Shown piece by piece: positions 32,695-39,762 of a stretch of DNA of 64,000 nt. Where the stretch lies: IMG/VR virus record IMGVR_UViG_3300032220_001761, positions 65,134-129,133 of that record; one strand, written 5' to 3'. The DNA is from a virus. The translations under genes were made by a program, and so were the position numbers. The notes under the pieces were generated by a model, which searched no databases, had not been told where the DNA came from, and worked only from the letters and a program-made list of their open reading frames with translations. The number at the start of each line of letters is the position of its first letter. Positions within the stretch are counted from its first letter, which is position 1.

Positions 32695-32949
32695 TTAATA
32701 CCCGTGCTTAATTTTCAAAAAAACAGCTTCTTTCTTTCCTTGCTCGCCAAACCTGACATCCTCAAGGACTGCTATAGTAACATCAGTATTAACCCCTGCA
32801 TCCTCCATCAGCTCAGAAAAATAACTAAGCACCATAGTATCAGGTATTTCATTACCATGTTCATAAGGCTTACAGCATTCACTAATCATGTTACCAAGTG
32901 TAGACGTGAGTCTATTTACAGCGATTTGCTGTTCTTTATTTAATTTCAT
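32695..32949 (-). CDS. Hypothetical protein
   Basis: 84 residues, MKLNKEQQIAVNRLTSTLGN, helical. Ends AVFLKIKHGY. Its start overlaps the stop of the zinc-finger gene. Function unknown. Confidence 0.75.
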   Translation of the reverse strand: MKLNKEQQIAVNRLTSTLGNMISECCKPYEHGNEIPDTMVLSYFSELMEDAGVNTDVTIAVLEDVRFGEQGKKEAVFLKIKHGY

Positions 32950-33608
32950 TTGTTGCTTATATTATTCAATACCTCGAAAGCATCTCCTCCAAAATCAATC
33001 TCTATTGTTCCTTTACTTCTAAGCATTTTCTTAGAAACTTCTACAACCTCCTTGCAAGTCTCAACAGAAAACATCCCTATATGAGTATAGTCCTTATCTG
33101 TGCCTAATGTTTCAGACAGCCATTTATAAGCCTCCGTTCTTTTCATTATCCCAGATTTCCATATCTGGTCAAAATAATGATGAGCTTCCTTCTTTGCCTG
33201 TCTTAGCTCATAATTGGCCAATCTTCCAAGAGATCTGGTTCCAATATTATCCTTATGAACTCCGCAATAAGCATCGCATGGTTTACAGTAATAAATCATA
33301 CCATAGCTCACACCTCCATAAACAACTGCGCTATCTACAAATTCCGATTTATCGTAGCAGTAAGGACAGATCTTACCCTTCATTATAGCATCTCTCTGAT
33401 CGTCTGATTGATTTACTATTTCCCACTTGATCTCTTTTTTCTTTATGGTATTCTCACACTGGGTAATAGCCCAATCAATCTTACTTGGGTCGATGGTATC
33501 AACAGACCCGTACATCTTATTAAAAAGACCTACCTCACCTTCTGTACACCCAGACAGTAGAGCTCTTAAAATATTTCTCCCCGCCTCTATTAATGTTTCG
33601 TTTCTCAT
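32946..33608 (-). CDS. Zinc-finger protein, DUF3268-like
   Basis: 220 residues. The central part CPYCYDKSEFVDSAVVYGG then MIYYCKPCDAYCGVHKDNI (two CxxC pairs) and SLGRLANYELRQAKKEAHHYFDQIW matches the DUF3268 zinc-finger family of phages. N-terminal part LFNKMYGSVDTI and C-terminal LGMFSVE-type region are probably additional helical domains. Nucleic-acid binding is inferred from the zinc ribbon. Confidence 0.85.
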   Translation of the reverse strand: MRNETLIEAGRNILRALLSGCTEGEVGLFNKMYGSVDTIDPSKIDWAITQCENTIKKKEIKWEIVNQSDDQRDAIMKGKICPYCYDKSEFVDSAVVYGGVSYGMIYYCKPCDAYCGVHKDNIGTRSLGRLANYELRQAKKEAHHYFDQIWKSGIMKRTEAYKWLSETLGTDKDYTHIGMFSVETCKEVVEVSKKMLRSKGTIEIDFGGDAFEVLNNISNK

Positions 33609-33612
33609 ACTT

Positions 33613-33650
33613 CAAAGATAGAAAAAGCTACGCTAATTAAAAAATGTTTT
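33613..33650 (-). promoter_or_regulatory. Host-type promoter with perfect TATCTTTG box
   Basis: AAACATTTTTTAATTAG -33 region and exact TAnnTTTG; the inverted repeat is degenerate here (TAGCTTTTTCTA). Confidence 0.75.
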
Positions 33651-33687
33651 TACCAGTAAAGGTATAGATTAATCTAGAAATAAAAAA

Positions 33688-34017
33688 TTACCTTGCGTCT
33701 CTAACGAATCTAACAGGATAGAGATTGTACATAGATGTTAGGTTTATACTGTCACCAAAAATAGTCTTTGCGGTTGAGCCATCATATTCATAATGTGATG
33801 TCCAGTAAGGTCTCTTGTAGTGGATATTTAGAACCCGATACTCCATTGAAAGTCTAATAAGATACCTCATCTCATTAGGAGTAGGTATCCTCCAGAAGTC
33901 CATATATTCAGCAGAAGCCATAGCCTCCCATGCAGTAAAGTAGCTAACCTCATTTTGAGTTTTGGATGGAAGATCGTGATCCATCACTTCAATATTTCCA
34001 ATTCTGTAAATCTTCAT
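33688..34017 (-). CDS. DUF1566/Lcl-like protein
   Basis: 109 residues. FTAWEAMASAEYMDFWRIPTPNEMRYLI, RPYWTSHYEYDG and LYPVRFVRDAR follow the DUF1566 (Lcl_C) pattern 'W.eA...a....WRlPt..El..l...YWss.......vRcVR'. The family has a C-type-lectin-like fold and is often surface or fibre associated. No signal peptide. A second copy lies at 35339-35677. Confidence 0.75.
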   Translation of the reverse strand: MKIYRIGNIEVMDHDLPSKTQNEVSYFTAWEAMASAEYMDFWRIPTPNEMRYLIRLSMEYRVLNIHYKRPYWTSHYEYDGSTAKTIFGDSINLTSMYNLYPVRFVRDAR

Positions 34018-34040
34018 ATATCTTCCAGGATCTAAAATAA

Positions 34041-35171
34041 TTAATCCTCGTCTTCGTCAGTAATACCGAATTTACCAAGTAGACCCCCACCTTTGATAAT
34101 ATCTGCATCCTTAGTGAAATGATTTACAACATTAGGTAAAAAATTTCGACTTTTTAATGTGTTAATTATCCTACTGAAATTAATAGGACTTTCATTTTTA
34201 ATTCTTTCTAATACATCAATCATTTTAGGTTCTAGTGAACTTGAATTAAAATCTGTTCCCCCGCTCTCTAGCTGATCTAGAACTGCTTTATTAAAAGATT
34301 TGATTGTTGCAGAAATCTCAGGGCTTGTATCTTTAATAATATTTTTATTGAATCTGTTTACGTCATCCGCCAATTGTTTATAAACCCTATTTTGTAAAGC
34401 TTTATATGTTTTAACCCTGATATCACTTGAAACACCAACACATACTCTATGAAGATTACCCCATCTCCAAGAATTTTCATCAATAAATTCATCAAATAGA
34501 CCAAACGGTGTGAAGTACTTATTTCTAAAGCTCAGACACTGATCATTGGTTTGCTCCTCATGAAATCCATAAACTGAATCAAGAAACTTATAACTATCAG
34601 TTGATGTAACCAAATTGGGATCATTTATATAGGTTCCAATGTCGCTCTCTTTTTTAGAAACAATAGCATCTATAACATCTGAGGGATTATACTTCTTAGC
34701 AATACCTATTATTTTATCAAAAAGCCCTTTATTTTTTGTTATCTTATTAAAAACACTATCTCCTGGATTTATACCATCAAAAACAAATTTATCTAAAAAA
34801 TTAACATTTAAACCCTTGATTCTACTAAGATAATAGATGGATAAGAAATCTATGAATTGTGTAAGTGTATTAAAAACAAAACGACAAGAAGGACCAATCT
34901 GAATCCCTCCGTAATAAACAGTACCATTTCGACTAATCTTAAAATCGTACCTACCCTGTGTATCTAAAACCAACCCCTTTGCCTTATTAAATCTGAACCC
35001 ATTATTTACTCTCGAAAAAGCAGATCCTGGACTACTTAAAGAATTATAGTTAGCCATCTCAGGAGAATTATTAATCTCATCAAGCTCAGCTTGAGTGGTA
35101 GGTATCTGGAAGGTATATCTATATGAAGATAAACTACCTTCAAACAGTGCAAAATTTTGTAAATGCTTCAT
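34041..35171 (-). CDS. Capsid-tagged large protein of unknown function
   Basis: 376 residues from MKHLQNFALFEGSLSSYRYT, the shared tag; five extra upstream codons would be read from the late box itself and were rejected. The middle has no clear motif (YNSLSSPGSAFSRVNNGFRF; ISATIKSFNKAVLDQLESGG). C-terminus KGGGLLGKFGITDEDED matches the C-terminus of the tagged protein at 17223. GATATATA exactly 5 nt before ATG. Probably a late, head-associated protein; size comparable to T4 internal ADP-ribosyltransferases but no such motif was found. Confidence 0.8.
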   Translation of the reverse strand: MKHLQNFALFEGSLSSYRYTFQIPTTQAELDEINNSPEMANYNSLSSPGSAFSRVNNGFRFNKAKGLVLDTQGRYDFKISRNGTVYYGGIQIGPSCRFVFNTLTQFIDFLSIYYLSRIKGLNVNFLDKFVFDGINPGDSVFNKITKNKGLFDKIIGIAKKYNPSDVIDAIVSKKESDIGTYINDPNLVTSTDSYKFLDSVYGFHEEQTNDQCLSFRNKYFTPFGLFDEFIDENSWRWGNLHRVCVGVSSDIRVKTYKALQNRVYKQLADDVNRFNKNIIKDTSPEISATIKSFNKAVLDQLESGGTDFNSSSLEPKMIDVLERIKNESPINFSRIINTLKSRNFLPNVVNHFTKDADIIKGGGLLGKFGITDEDED

Positions 35172-35176
35172 GCCTT

Positions 35177-35184
35177 TATATATC
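35177..35184 (-). promoter_or_regulatory. Late-type promoter box GATATATA
   Basis: Exactly 5 nt before the ATG at 35171. Confidence 0.6.
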
Positions 35185-35338
35185 ATTGATCAATATGGTG
35201 AATTCTATCAAAAGTCATCTTTTACCTCCTAGATATACGCGTGTCTCGAGGCCCCTAGGCTCTTTCTAAGATTCTGTAGATATTTCTAAGAATTGCCCAA
35301 GTCTGGTTCAGATTTGACAAAGACCCCTAAGATCTGGT

Positions 35339-35677
35339 TCAGATCTCCCTCACCATTATAACACCACAATGAGAAGTCAACTTCTCCCTAGAAGTAAAAT
35401 AATCACCGTGAACAGAGAACCACACAATAGCTCTCGAAAAATCAATATGTTCACCATTAGTCCAATATAAAGTGGAAGGCAATGGCCATATATTATAAAC
35501 TCCAAGATCCTTAAAAGTATAAATAAACAGGAACTCTTGACGGGAAGGCAATCTCCAAACCTCTTTTAATCCCCCATCCCTATTCTTATGCGAAACAGCA
35601 GTCATAGCTTCGTGCCAAGTGGACTTCACCCCTTTAAGGGTAAAATCAAACTCAAGATTCATTCCCGTAATAACCAT
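35339..35677 (-). CDS. DUF1566/Lcl-like protein, second copy
   Basis: 112 residues (or 107 from an internal ATG at 35662). STWHEAMTAVSHKNRDGGLKEVWRLPSRQEFLFI, STLYWTNGEHIDFSRA and CGVIMVREI give the same motif series as 33688-34017. Late-type box 4 nt before the first ATG. The intergenic DNA downstream (35187-35338) is GC-richer and contains TCTGGTTCAGAT twice. Confidence 0.75.
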   Translation of the reverse strand: MVITGMNLEFDFTLKGVKSTWHEAMTAVSHKNRDGGLKEVWRLPSRQEFLFIYTFKDLGVYNIWPLPSTLYWTNGEHIDFSRAIVWFSVHGDYFTSREKLTSHCGVIMVREI

Positions 35678-35681
35678 ACAC

Positions 35682-35693
35682 TATATATAAAGG
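35682..35693. promoter_or_regulatory. Overlapping divergent late-type boxes
   Basis: TATATATA read leftwards for 35677 and TATATAAAGG read rightwards for 35715; the two boxes share bases. Confidence 0.5.
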
Positions 35694-35714
35694 ATTATTA
35701 TATTTACCCCCAGA

Positions 35715-36134
35715 ATGAATGTTATTTTCACAGACATAGACGGAGTACTCAATCTTAATGTTGGGTCATCAAGAGCCTGGAGTCCATCAGCGATAGACAT
35801 CTATGACAGGATCTGTGAAGAGTTCGATCTCAAACCAGTCATCTCATCCACCTGGAGAACCAATCACACCAAAAAAGAACTTCAAAGGATATTCGACTAC
35901 TGGGGCATACAAACACCCATCTATGACTTCACCCCCATACTATTCAATGAACCCAGAGGAGTAGAGATAGAGACATGGCTCAGAGAAAATCCATGTGATA
36001 AATGGATAGTCATAGACGACAACATCTCAGGGATAACACCCTATGTGGGCAATGTAGTTAAATTCAGAGGATGGATGGGTCTGACAGAAGATGAATACCT
36101 AGAGATCAAAAAGATCTTTACTACAAATCCCTAG
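35715..36134 (+). CDS. HAD-like (SAK-type) protein
   Basis: 139 residues. MNVIFTDIDGVLNLN (motif I), PVISSTWRTNHTKKELQ (motif II with Ser-Ser-Thr-Trp-Arg), RGVEIETWLREN and KWIVIDDNIS (acidic motif IV) match the HAD 'Swiss-army-knife RNA repair'-type domain found alone in many phages. Phosphatase activity likely; substrate unknown. Stop is TAG and overlaps the convergent methyltransferase gene. Confidence 0.85.
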   Translation: MNVIFTDIDGVLNLNVGSSRAWSPSAIDIYDRICEEFDLKPVISSTWRTNHTKKELQRIFDYWGIQTPIYDFTPILFNEPRGVEIETWLRENPCDKWIVIDDNISGITPYVGNVVKFRGWMGLTEDEYLEIKKIFTTNP

Positions 36135-36810
36135 TACCAGTCACCACATGAAAACTCCTCTCCCTCTTACGCTTGTCCAAGACGACAATGCTATCATAGA
36201 AATGTACACCCCATAACCATCTAGACCAATAGTCATCAGGTATCTCATTAGTGTATTGTCGGTTAACTCTATCAGTCAATACCTTACAGTAATTAGTAAA
36301 GGTACCACTGTTATTTAATCCACCACCATACCCAGACCAATAAGAAGTATGAGTGTCCTCACATAAATAAACACCTCCATCCTTCACATGAGGGAATAAC
36401 ACATCAAGACTAACAATCTGCTGGTTCATAGTGTGACCACCATCATCAATGACTATATCAAATGGACCATGCTCACTAACTATCTTACCAAGTAGATCAC
36501 GATCCTCCTGACTACCTATATAAACATGAATACCCTCCTCATTCAACTTAGCACATCTGGGATCTATATCCAGTCCAACAATCTTAGTACCCTCACCGAA
36601 GTAGTTCTTCCACATAATAGCAGATCCTCCATTCTGAACACCTATCTCTAAGATGCTAGGACTCTTACCCCTAAATCGACTAAAGTGATGATCATAGATC
36701 TCAAAGTAGTGCCACCACTTATGAATACGTAGATCCTTGTTATTTAAGAAATACTCTTCCAGCCAGTTACTAGCAACTAACCCATCAGTATCATATCTTG
36801 GAGCATCCAT
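36121..36810 (-). CDS. Class I SAM methyltransferase (macrocin/TylF- or Methyltransf_24-like)
   Basis: 229 residues. SILEIGVQNGGSAIMWKNYF (motif I), KIVGLDIDPR (II), FDIVIDDGGHTMNQQIVSLD (motif IV with D-D-x-x-H) and GGVYLCEDTHTSYW identify a sugar/antibiotic-type O-methyltransferase. Near phage glycosyltransferases it may modify surface or fibre sugars. Ends TAG followed directly by TAA. GATATAAAAG late-like box upstream. Confidence 0.88.
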   Translation of the reverse strand: MDAPRYDTDGLVASNWLEEYFLNNKDLRIHKWWHYFEIYDHHFSRFRGKSPSILEIGVQNGGSAIMWKNYFGEGTKIVGLDIDPRCAKLNEEGIHVYIGSQEDRDLLGKIVSEHGPFDIVIDDGGHTMNQQIVSLDVLFPHVKDGGVYLCEDTHTSYWSGYGGGLNNSGTFTNYCKVLTDRVNRQYTNEIPDDYWSRWLWGVHFYDSIVVLDKRKRERSFHVVTGTRDL

Positions 36811-36832
36811 AAAAGACTTCTTTTATATCTCA

Positions 36833-36839
36833 TACAAAG
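36833..36839 (-). promoter_or_regulatory. Late-like box GATATAAA
   Basis: Minus strand, about 22 nt before the ATG at 36810. Confidence 0.4.
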
Positions 36840-36860
36840 ATCCTTTAAAGTGTTTCGCCT

Positions 36861-36948
36861 CGAACCCTAGGAAACCCCCGTTCCGGTGCGCACGTAAAAA
36901 TTTCAAAACAGAACACCCCCACTTTTTAGGGCCTACCCCCATCCCCCT
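36861..36948. repeat. 88-bp direct repeat, copy 1
   Basis: Starts CGAACCCTAGGAAACC, contains TTCCGGTGCGCACGTAAAAA and ends with ACTTTTTAGGGCCT and a C-rich tail. About 80 percent identical to 37224-37312; the two flank the tagged gene 36953-37201. GC-rich against an AT-rich background. Confidence 0.75.
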
Positions 36949-36952
36949 CTAG

Positions 36953-37201
36953 TCACTCAGAGGGAACCTGGATAATAATGGAATTCCCTAAACGGGTCAA
37001 TTTAAAATCAGACGGAGTGAGATTAGTATAGTAATCTAGATAGAAGGCAGTACGATCAAATTCATCCAATACCTCCTGCTCATTCACCTTTACACAATTA
37101 GGGACCTTCCTAGATCCCTTAAGCTTAGTACCAATCTGCTTATATCCCTTCCAACAAGGGTTCTTACGGGATTCAAGGAATTGATTGTAACTCTGTATCA
37201 T
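36953..37201 (-). CDS. Small tagged protein with NPCWKGYKQIG motif
   Basis: 82 residues. MIQSYNQFLESRKNPCWKGY, then KQIGTKLKGSRKVPNCV and an acidic/aromatic end. The 'dPCWkGY..iG.K.k.g..VPNCVp' motif recurs in proteins of marine T4-like phages, as I recall, often close to a T4-type capsid-targeting N-terminus. Late-like TATAATATA 4 nt before ATG. Head association inferred. Lies between two copies of an 88-bp repeat. Confidence 0.75.
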   Translation of the reverse strand: MIQSYNQFLESRKNPCWKGYKQIGTKLKGSRKVPNCVKVNEQEVLDEFDRTAFYLDYYTNLTPSDFKLTRLGNSIIIQVPSE

Positions 37202-37205
37202 ACTC

Positions 37206-37215
37206 TATATATTAT
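37206..37215 (-). promoter_or_regulatory. Late-type box TATAATATA
   Basis: 4 nt before the ATG at 37201, minus strand. Confidence 0.45.
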
Positions 37216-37223
37216 AACAAACG

Positions 37224-37312
37224 AGGCGAACCCTAGGAAACCACATTTCCGGTGCGCGCGTAAAAATTTAGTTTTGGAACACCTCCACTTTTTAGGGCCT
37301 GGCCCTATCCCC
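37224..37312. repeat. 88-bp direct repeat, copy 2
   Basis: GCGAACCCTAGGAAACC...TTCCGGTGCGCGCGTAAAAA...ACTTTTTAGGGCCT; see 36861-36948. A shorter, diverged third copy (GAACCCTAGCAGACCACCAA) starts near 37353. Confidence 0.75.
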
Positions 37313-37419
37313 CTGGATAATCATAGACAGTCCAAGAGAGTATACACGGGGTTGAACCCTAGCAGACCACCAATTTCTGGACTCATAAATTTTTCAGGGG
37401 GCCTAGGGGGAGGGAAAAT

Positions 37420-37870
37420 CGCCATAAGGACCCCCGTGCCCCCTATTTGCTTAGATTTGGGGACCTATAATATAGTACCTATATAGACGTAAGGCCCCTC
37501 CCTAAAAACGGGGGCCTAAAAGGGGGGTATTTTAGGGGGCCTAAAAGGGCCTTAGAAAAGGGAGCCTTTTTAGGGGGTCTAAAATAGGGGAGGGCCTTAA
37601 AAGGGGGTGCCCCGTATAGATAAGGCTTTCTTTAGTTAACTCTTATTTGGGAGGGGGTGCCCCGAGGGCATATAATAATGCTTAGCTAGATGCTGTGTTT
37701 AGAGGGGGTGCCTCAAATTGCTATAGTTTGCTCTATTAACCACTATTAGTAGGGAGGGGGTTCCTCGGGGGTGGATTTAGTGTTTTTCTCTTTTTCTCTG
37801 GAGGAGGTTCCTTATCTGGATAGATCTTTCTTTCCACTGGGGGTGCCTCCGGGCCACATTGCTAGCTGTT
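37420..37870. other. Non-coding G-rich boundary region with element array
   Basis: No credible gene between 37202 and 37941. From 37500 to 37620 the plus strand is a run of G3-G6 tracts separated by CCTAAAA/TTTTA units (possible G-quadruplexes). From about 37605 to 37850 the motif GGGGGT(T/G)CC(T/C)C recurs about six times, roughly every 45-55 bp, separated by AT-rich DNA. It separates the mixed/late left part from the early right part. An origin, packaging or regulatory role is possible; nothing proves one. Confidence 0.6.
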
Positions 37871-37941
37871 GCTAGTTTGGAGCCCACAAAAAAACCCATC
37901 TTTCTTGGATGGGTCTATTTGTTAAGATGTGTTTACTTAGT

Positions 37942-38157
37942 CTATTTTCCTTCCCAGGCTTGGATTAGATCTTTTGGTGATATCTCATCACCTCCTTCAA
38001 AGCTTTTATACTCGTTTTCTGTGATGGCTTTAATAGATAAGCCTTGGTCATGTAGTGAATCTATGAGTTCTGATTTAATATCTTCTTGTTTTTCGAATCT
38101 CATGGCTGCGAACATATGTTCTTTTAGGTATACTCCTATGTATGCTGGTTCGTTCAT
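37942..38157 (-). CDS. Small hypothetical early protein
   Basis: 71 residues MNEPAYIGVYLKEHMFAAMR, acidic, ends LIQAWEGK with TAG stop. Host-type promoter upstream. No family recognised. Confidence 0.75.
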   Translation of the reverse strand: MNEPAYIGVYLKEHMFAAMRFEKQEDIKSELIDSLHDQGLSIKAITENEYKSFEGGDEISPKDLIQAWEGK

Positions 38158-38174
38158 TTGTTTATTTAGATGTT

Positions 38175-38210
38175 TAAATATAGAAAATTCTATTTAGATA
38201 AAAAAATGTT
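38175..38210 (-). promoter_or_regulatory. Early promoter
   Basis: AAACATTTTTTTATC, TAGAATTTTCTA palindrome, -7 TATATTTA; GAGGAACCCC element 34 bp upstream. Confidence 0.8.
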
Positions 38211-38367
38211 TCTTGGATTTTTTATTACATCCGATTCTATGCTGGGGTTCCTCATAGACTTATAGCTGCTCTATGGAATTCTGTAGCTGTAGCATCTTTT
38301 GCTCTATGCTACTATATATGGGGTGCCACCTCGCGGCTCCCGTAGCTGTTGGAGCTTTCACCACACA

Positions 38368-38397
38368 CAAAAAAGGCTTGGCGATTCACCAAGCCCT
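38368..38397 (-). terminator. Terminator
   Basis: GGCTTGG-TGAATCG-CCAAGCC then TTTTTTGTGTG on the minus strand, after gene 38417-38821. Confidence 0.85.
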
Positions 38398-38400
38398 CTT

Positions 38401-38460
38401 ATAAATTCTTTCTGTGTCATTTTTTAAATATTCCTTGTTTAATCATCATGTTCAATAGCC
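38401..38460. repeat. Direct repeat flanking gene 38417-38821, 3' copy
   Basis: TATAAATTCTTTCTGTGTCA followed by TTTTTTAAATA-T/C-TCCTTGTTTAATCAT; ~90 percent identical to 38800-38860. It holds the end of this gene and the first codons (MTQKEF) of a lost further copy. Confidence 0.75.
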
Positions 38461-38821
38461 TCTTACTTCCAATACCTTCTATATTACCACTCCAATCCTC
38501 AAACCACCCACCACCACCAATTAGAGCACTCAACTTGACACTCCCTTCATTCTTGAACACCACACCAGGAGGAAGAGAAGTGAGAGCACTCAAATAGACA
38601 TCCCCTCCATTCTCAAACTTCACACCAGAAGGAAGCGAAGTGAGAGCTCTCAACTCGACATCCCCTCTATTCTTGAACACCACTCCAGGAGGAAGAGAAG
38701 TGAGAGCATTCAAATTGACATACCCATCTTTATCTCCTCCAGTCACCACTATCAGATCTCCCTCTACATCATAGGAGTATTCTTCCTCTTTTAATATGCT
38801 TATAAATTCTTTCTGTGTCAT
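38417..38821 (-). CDS. LTSLPPGVVF-repeat protein
   Basis: 134 residues. After ~35 residues there are four repeats of about 20-24 residues with core ALTSLPPGVVFKNRGDVELR, a beta-solenoid/leucine-rich type seen in phage and giant-virus proteins. Ends MMIKQGIFKK. Flanked by direct repeats that contain the start and end of the same gene, so it is the survivor of a tandem duplication. Function unknown. Confidence 0.8.
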   Translation of the reverse strand: MTQKEFISILKEEEYSYDVEGDLIVVTGGDKDGYVNLNALTSLPPGVVFKNRGDVELRALTSLPSGVKFENGGDVYLSALTSLPPGVVFKNEGSVKLSALIGGGGWFEDWSGNIEGIGSKRLLNMMIKQGIFKK

Positions 38822-38860
38822 TTTTTAAATACTCCTTGTTTAATCATAAAATTCAATAAC
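38800..38860. repeat. Direct repeat flanking gene 38417-38821, 5' copy
   Basis: Covers this gene's first codons and, just upstream, the tail (FMIKQGVFKK-stop) of a lost earlier copy. Confidence 0.75.
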
Positions 38861-39016
38861 CTATCCTATATATACAAACCAAAACAGGTCCTTTCGAACC
38901 CTCCTAAAGAAAAAAATGTTTTCTGGGAAGAGTTTAAATATAATGCGTGGCGCTGATCCAGACTATTTGGGGTTCCTCCTCGCGGCTACCGTAGCGGTTT
39001 TATTTTTTCTTTGGTC

Positions 39017-39050
39017 ACAAAAAAGGCCTGGAGATTATCCAAGCCCTCTT
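39017..39050 (-). terminator. Terminator
   Basis: GGCTTGG-ATAATCT-CCAGGCC then TTTTTTGTG; after gene 39068-39409. Preceded further left by GAGGAACCCC and a GCTACCGTAGC palindrome (38974-38996). Confidence 0.8.
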
Positions 39051-39067
39051 TAACATAACCAATCAGC

Positions 39068-39409
39068 CTAAGCTTTCTTTTTCCTTTTACCTTTTCTGTA
39101 GAGGTGAGCATCTTCGTTGTTTACTTCCCAATAGAATATCTCCCAGTAGCCAGAGAGTGAGTAACCAATATCTCTATAGAGTTTACGAACTTCTTCTGAG
39201 TTCTTATTTAACCCCATAGTATGGAAAAGGTACCAGAGGTCATTAAGAATACCCTTGTCGATGATTTCACGAACCTTAGGGTTTTCTTTCCAACGGATTG
39301 TGCCATGGTCATCTGTGATGATTTCGTGGTCGTGATGCCATTCCTTATCCACGATTAATTTGTAGTCTTCGTCTATTAGAGCGACTTCTTCTCTGGAGAT
39401 TGTTTTCAT
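39068..39409 (-). CDS. Hypothetical early protein
   Basis: 113 residues, His/Trp/Asp-rich (DKEWHHDHEIITDDHGTIRW), ends with a Lys-rich tail KGKRKKKA and a TAG stop. No family recognised. Confidence 0.78.
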   Translation of the reverse strand: MKTISREEVALIDEDYKLIVDKEWHHDHEIITDDHGTIRWKENPKVREIIDKGILNDLWYLFHTMGLNKNSEEVRKLYRDIGYSLSGYWEIFYWEVNNEDAHLYRKGKRKKKA

Positions 39410-39411
39410 AT

Positions 39412-39567
39412 CTAAAACATTTTTATTCTTAGTTGTTGTCTAACACACTCAAGGTCTGCTCCTGTGATTTCATTCGAGCAGTTGTATGTGAGGCCTACTA
39501 GTTCATCATAGGTCTTAACCTTGTTGGCCTTTGCCAATTTGTAGAGCTCTTTAAATCCTTCCGACAT
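39412..39567 (-). CDS. Small hypothetical protein (51 residues)
   Basis: MSEGFKELYKLAKANKVKTY then DELVGLTYNC and a basic end; stop TAG 3 nt before the next ATG. Codon use is normal for the region, and the gene follows an early promoter. Confidence 0.65.
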   Translation of the reverse strand: MSEGFKELYKLAKANKVKTYDELVGLTYNCSNEITGADLECVRQQLRIKMF

Positions 39568-39569
39568 AT

Positions 39570-39647
39570 TTAGTTTATTAGAGTGTTTACGAAAGCGTGG
39601 AATAACATAGCTGAGAGTATTATAATGTAGATTGTGAATAGAATCAT
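39570..39647 (-). CDS. Possible 25-residue membrane peptide
   Basis: MILFTIYIIILSAMLFHAFV and NTLIN; one hydrophobic helix; first ORF after the early promoter; 2 nt before the next gene. Small size makes it uncertain. Confidence 0.45.
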   Translation of the reverse strand: MILFTIYIIILSAMLFHAFVNTLIN

Positions 39648-39667
39648 CTTGTTTATTATTTATACAG

Positions 39668-39705
39668 CTAATGTAGAAAATTCTATTTGAATAAAAAAAT
39701 GTTTT
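39668..39705 (-). promoter_or_regulatory. Early promoter
   Basis: AAACATTTTTTTATTC, TAGAATTTTCTA, -7 TACATTAG on the minus strand. Confidence 0.8.
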
Positions 39706-39762
39706 CTGGGAATAATCAAAAGAATTTTTTACTTGTTTTTTGCTATAATAAAAAAGAAGAAT

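Noticed and set aside
37420-38400. CRISPR-like array in the repeated GGGGGTTCCTC region
   Set aside because: Repeat units are too short (about 11 bp), spacers irregular and no cas genes are present.
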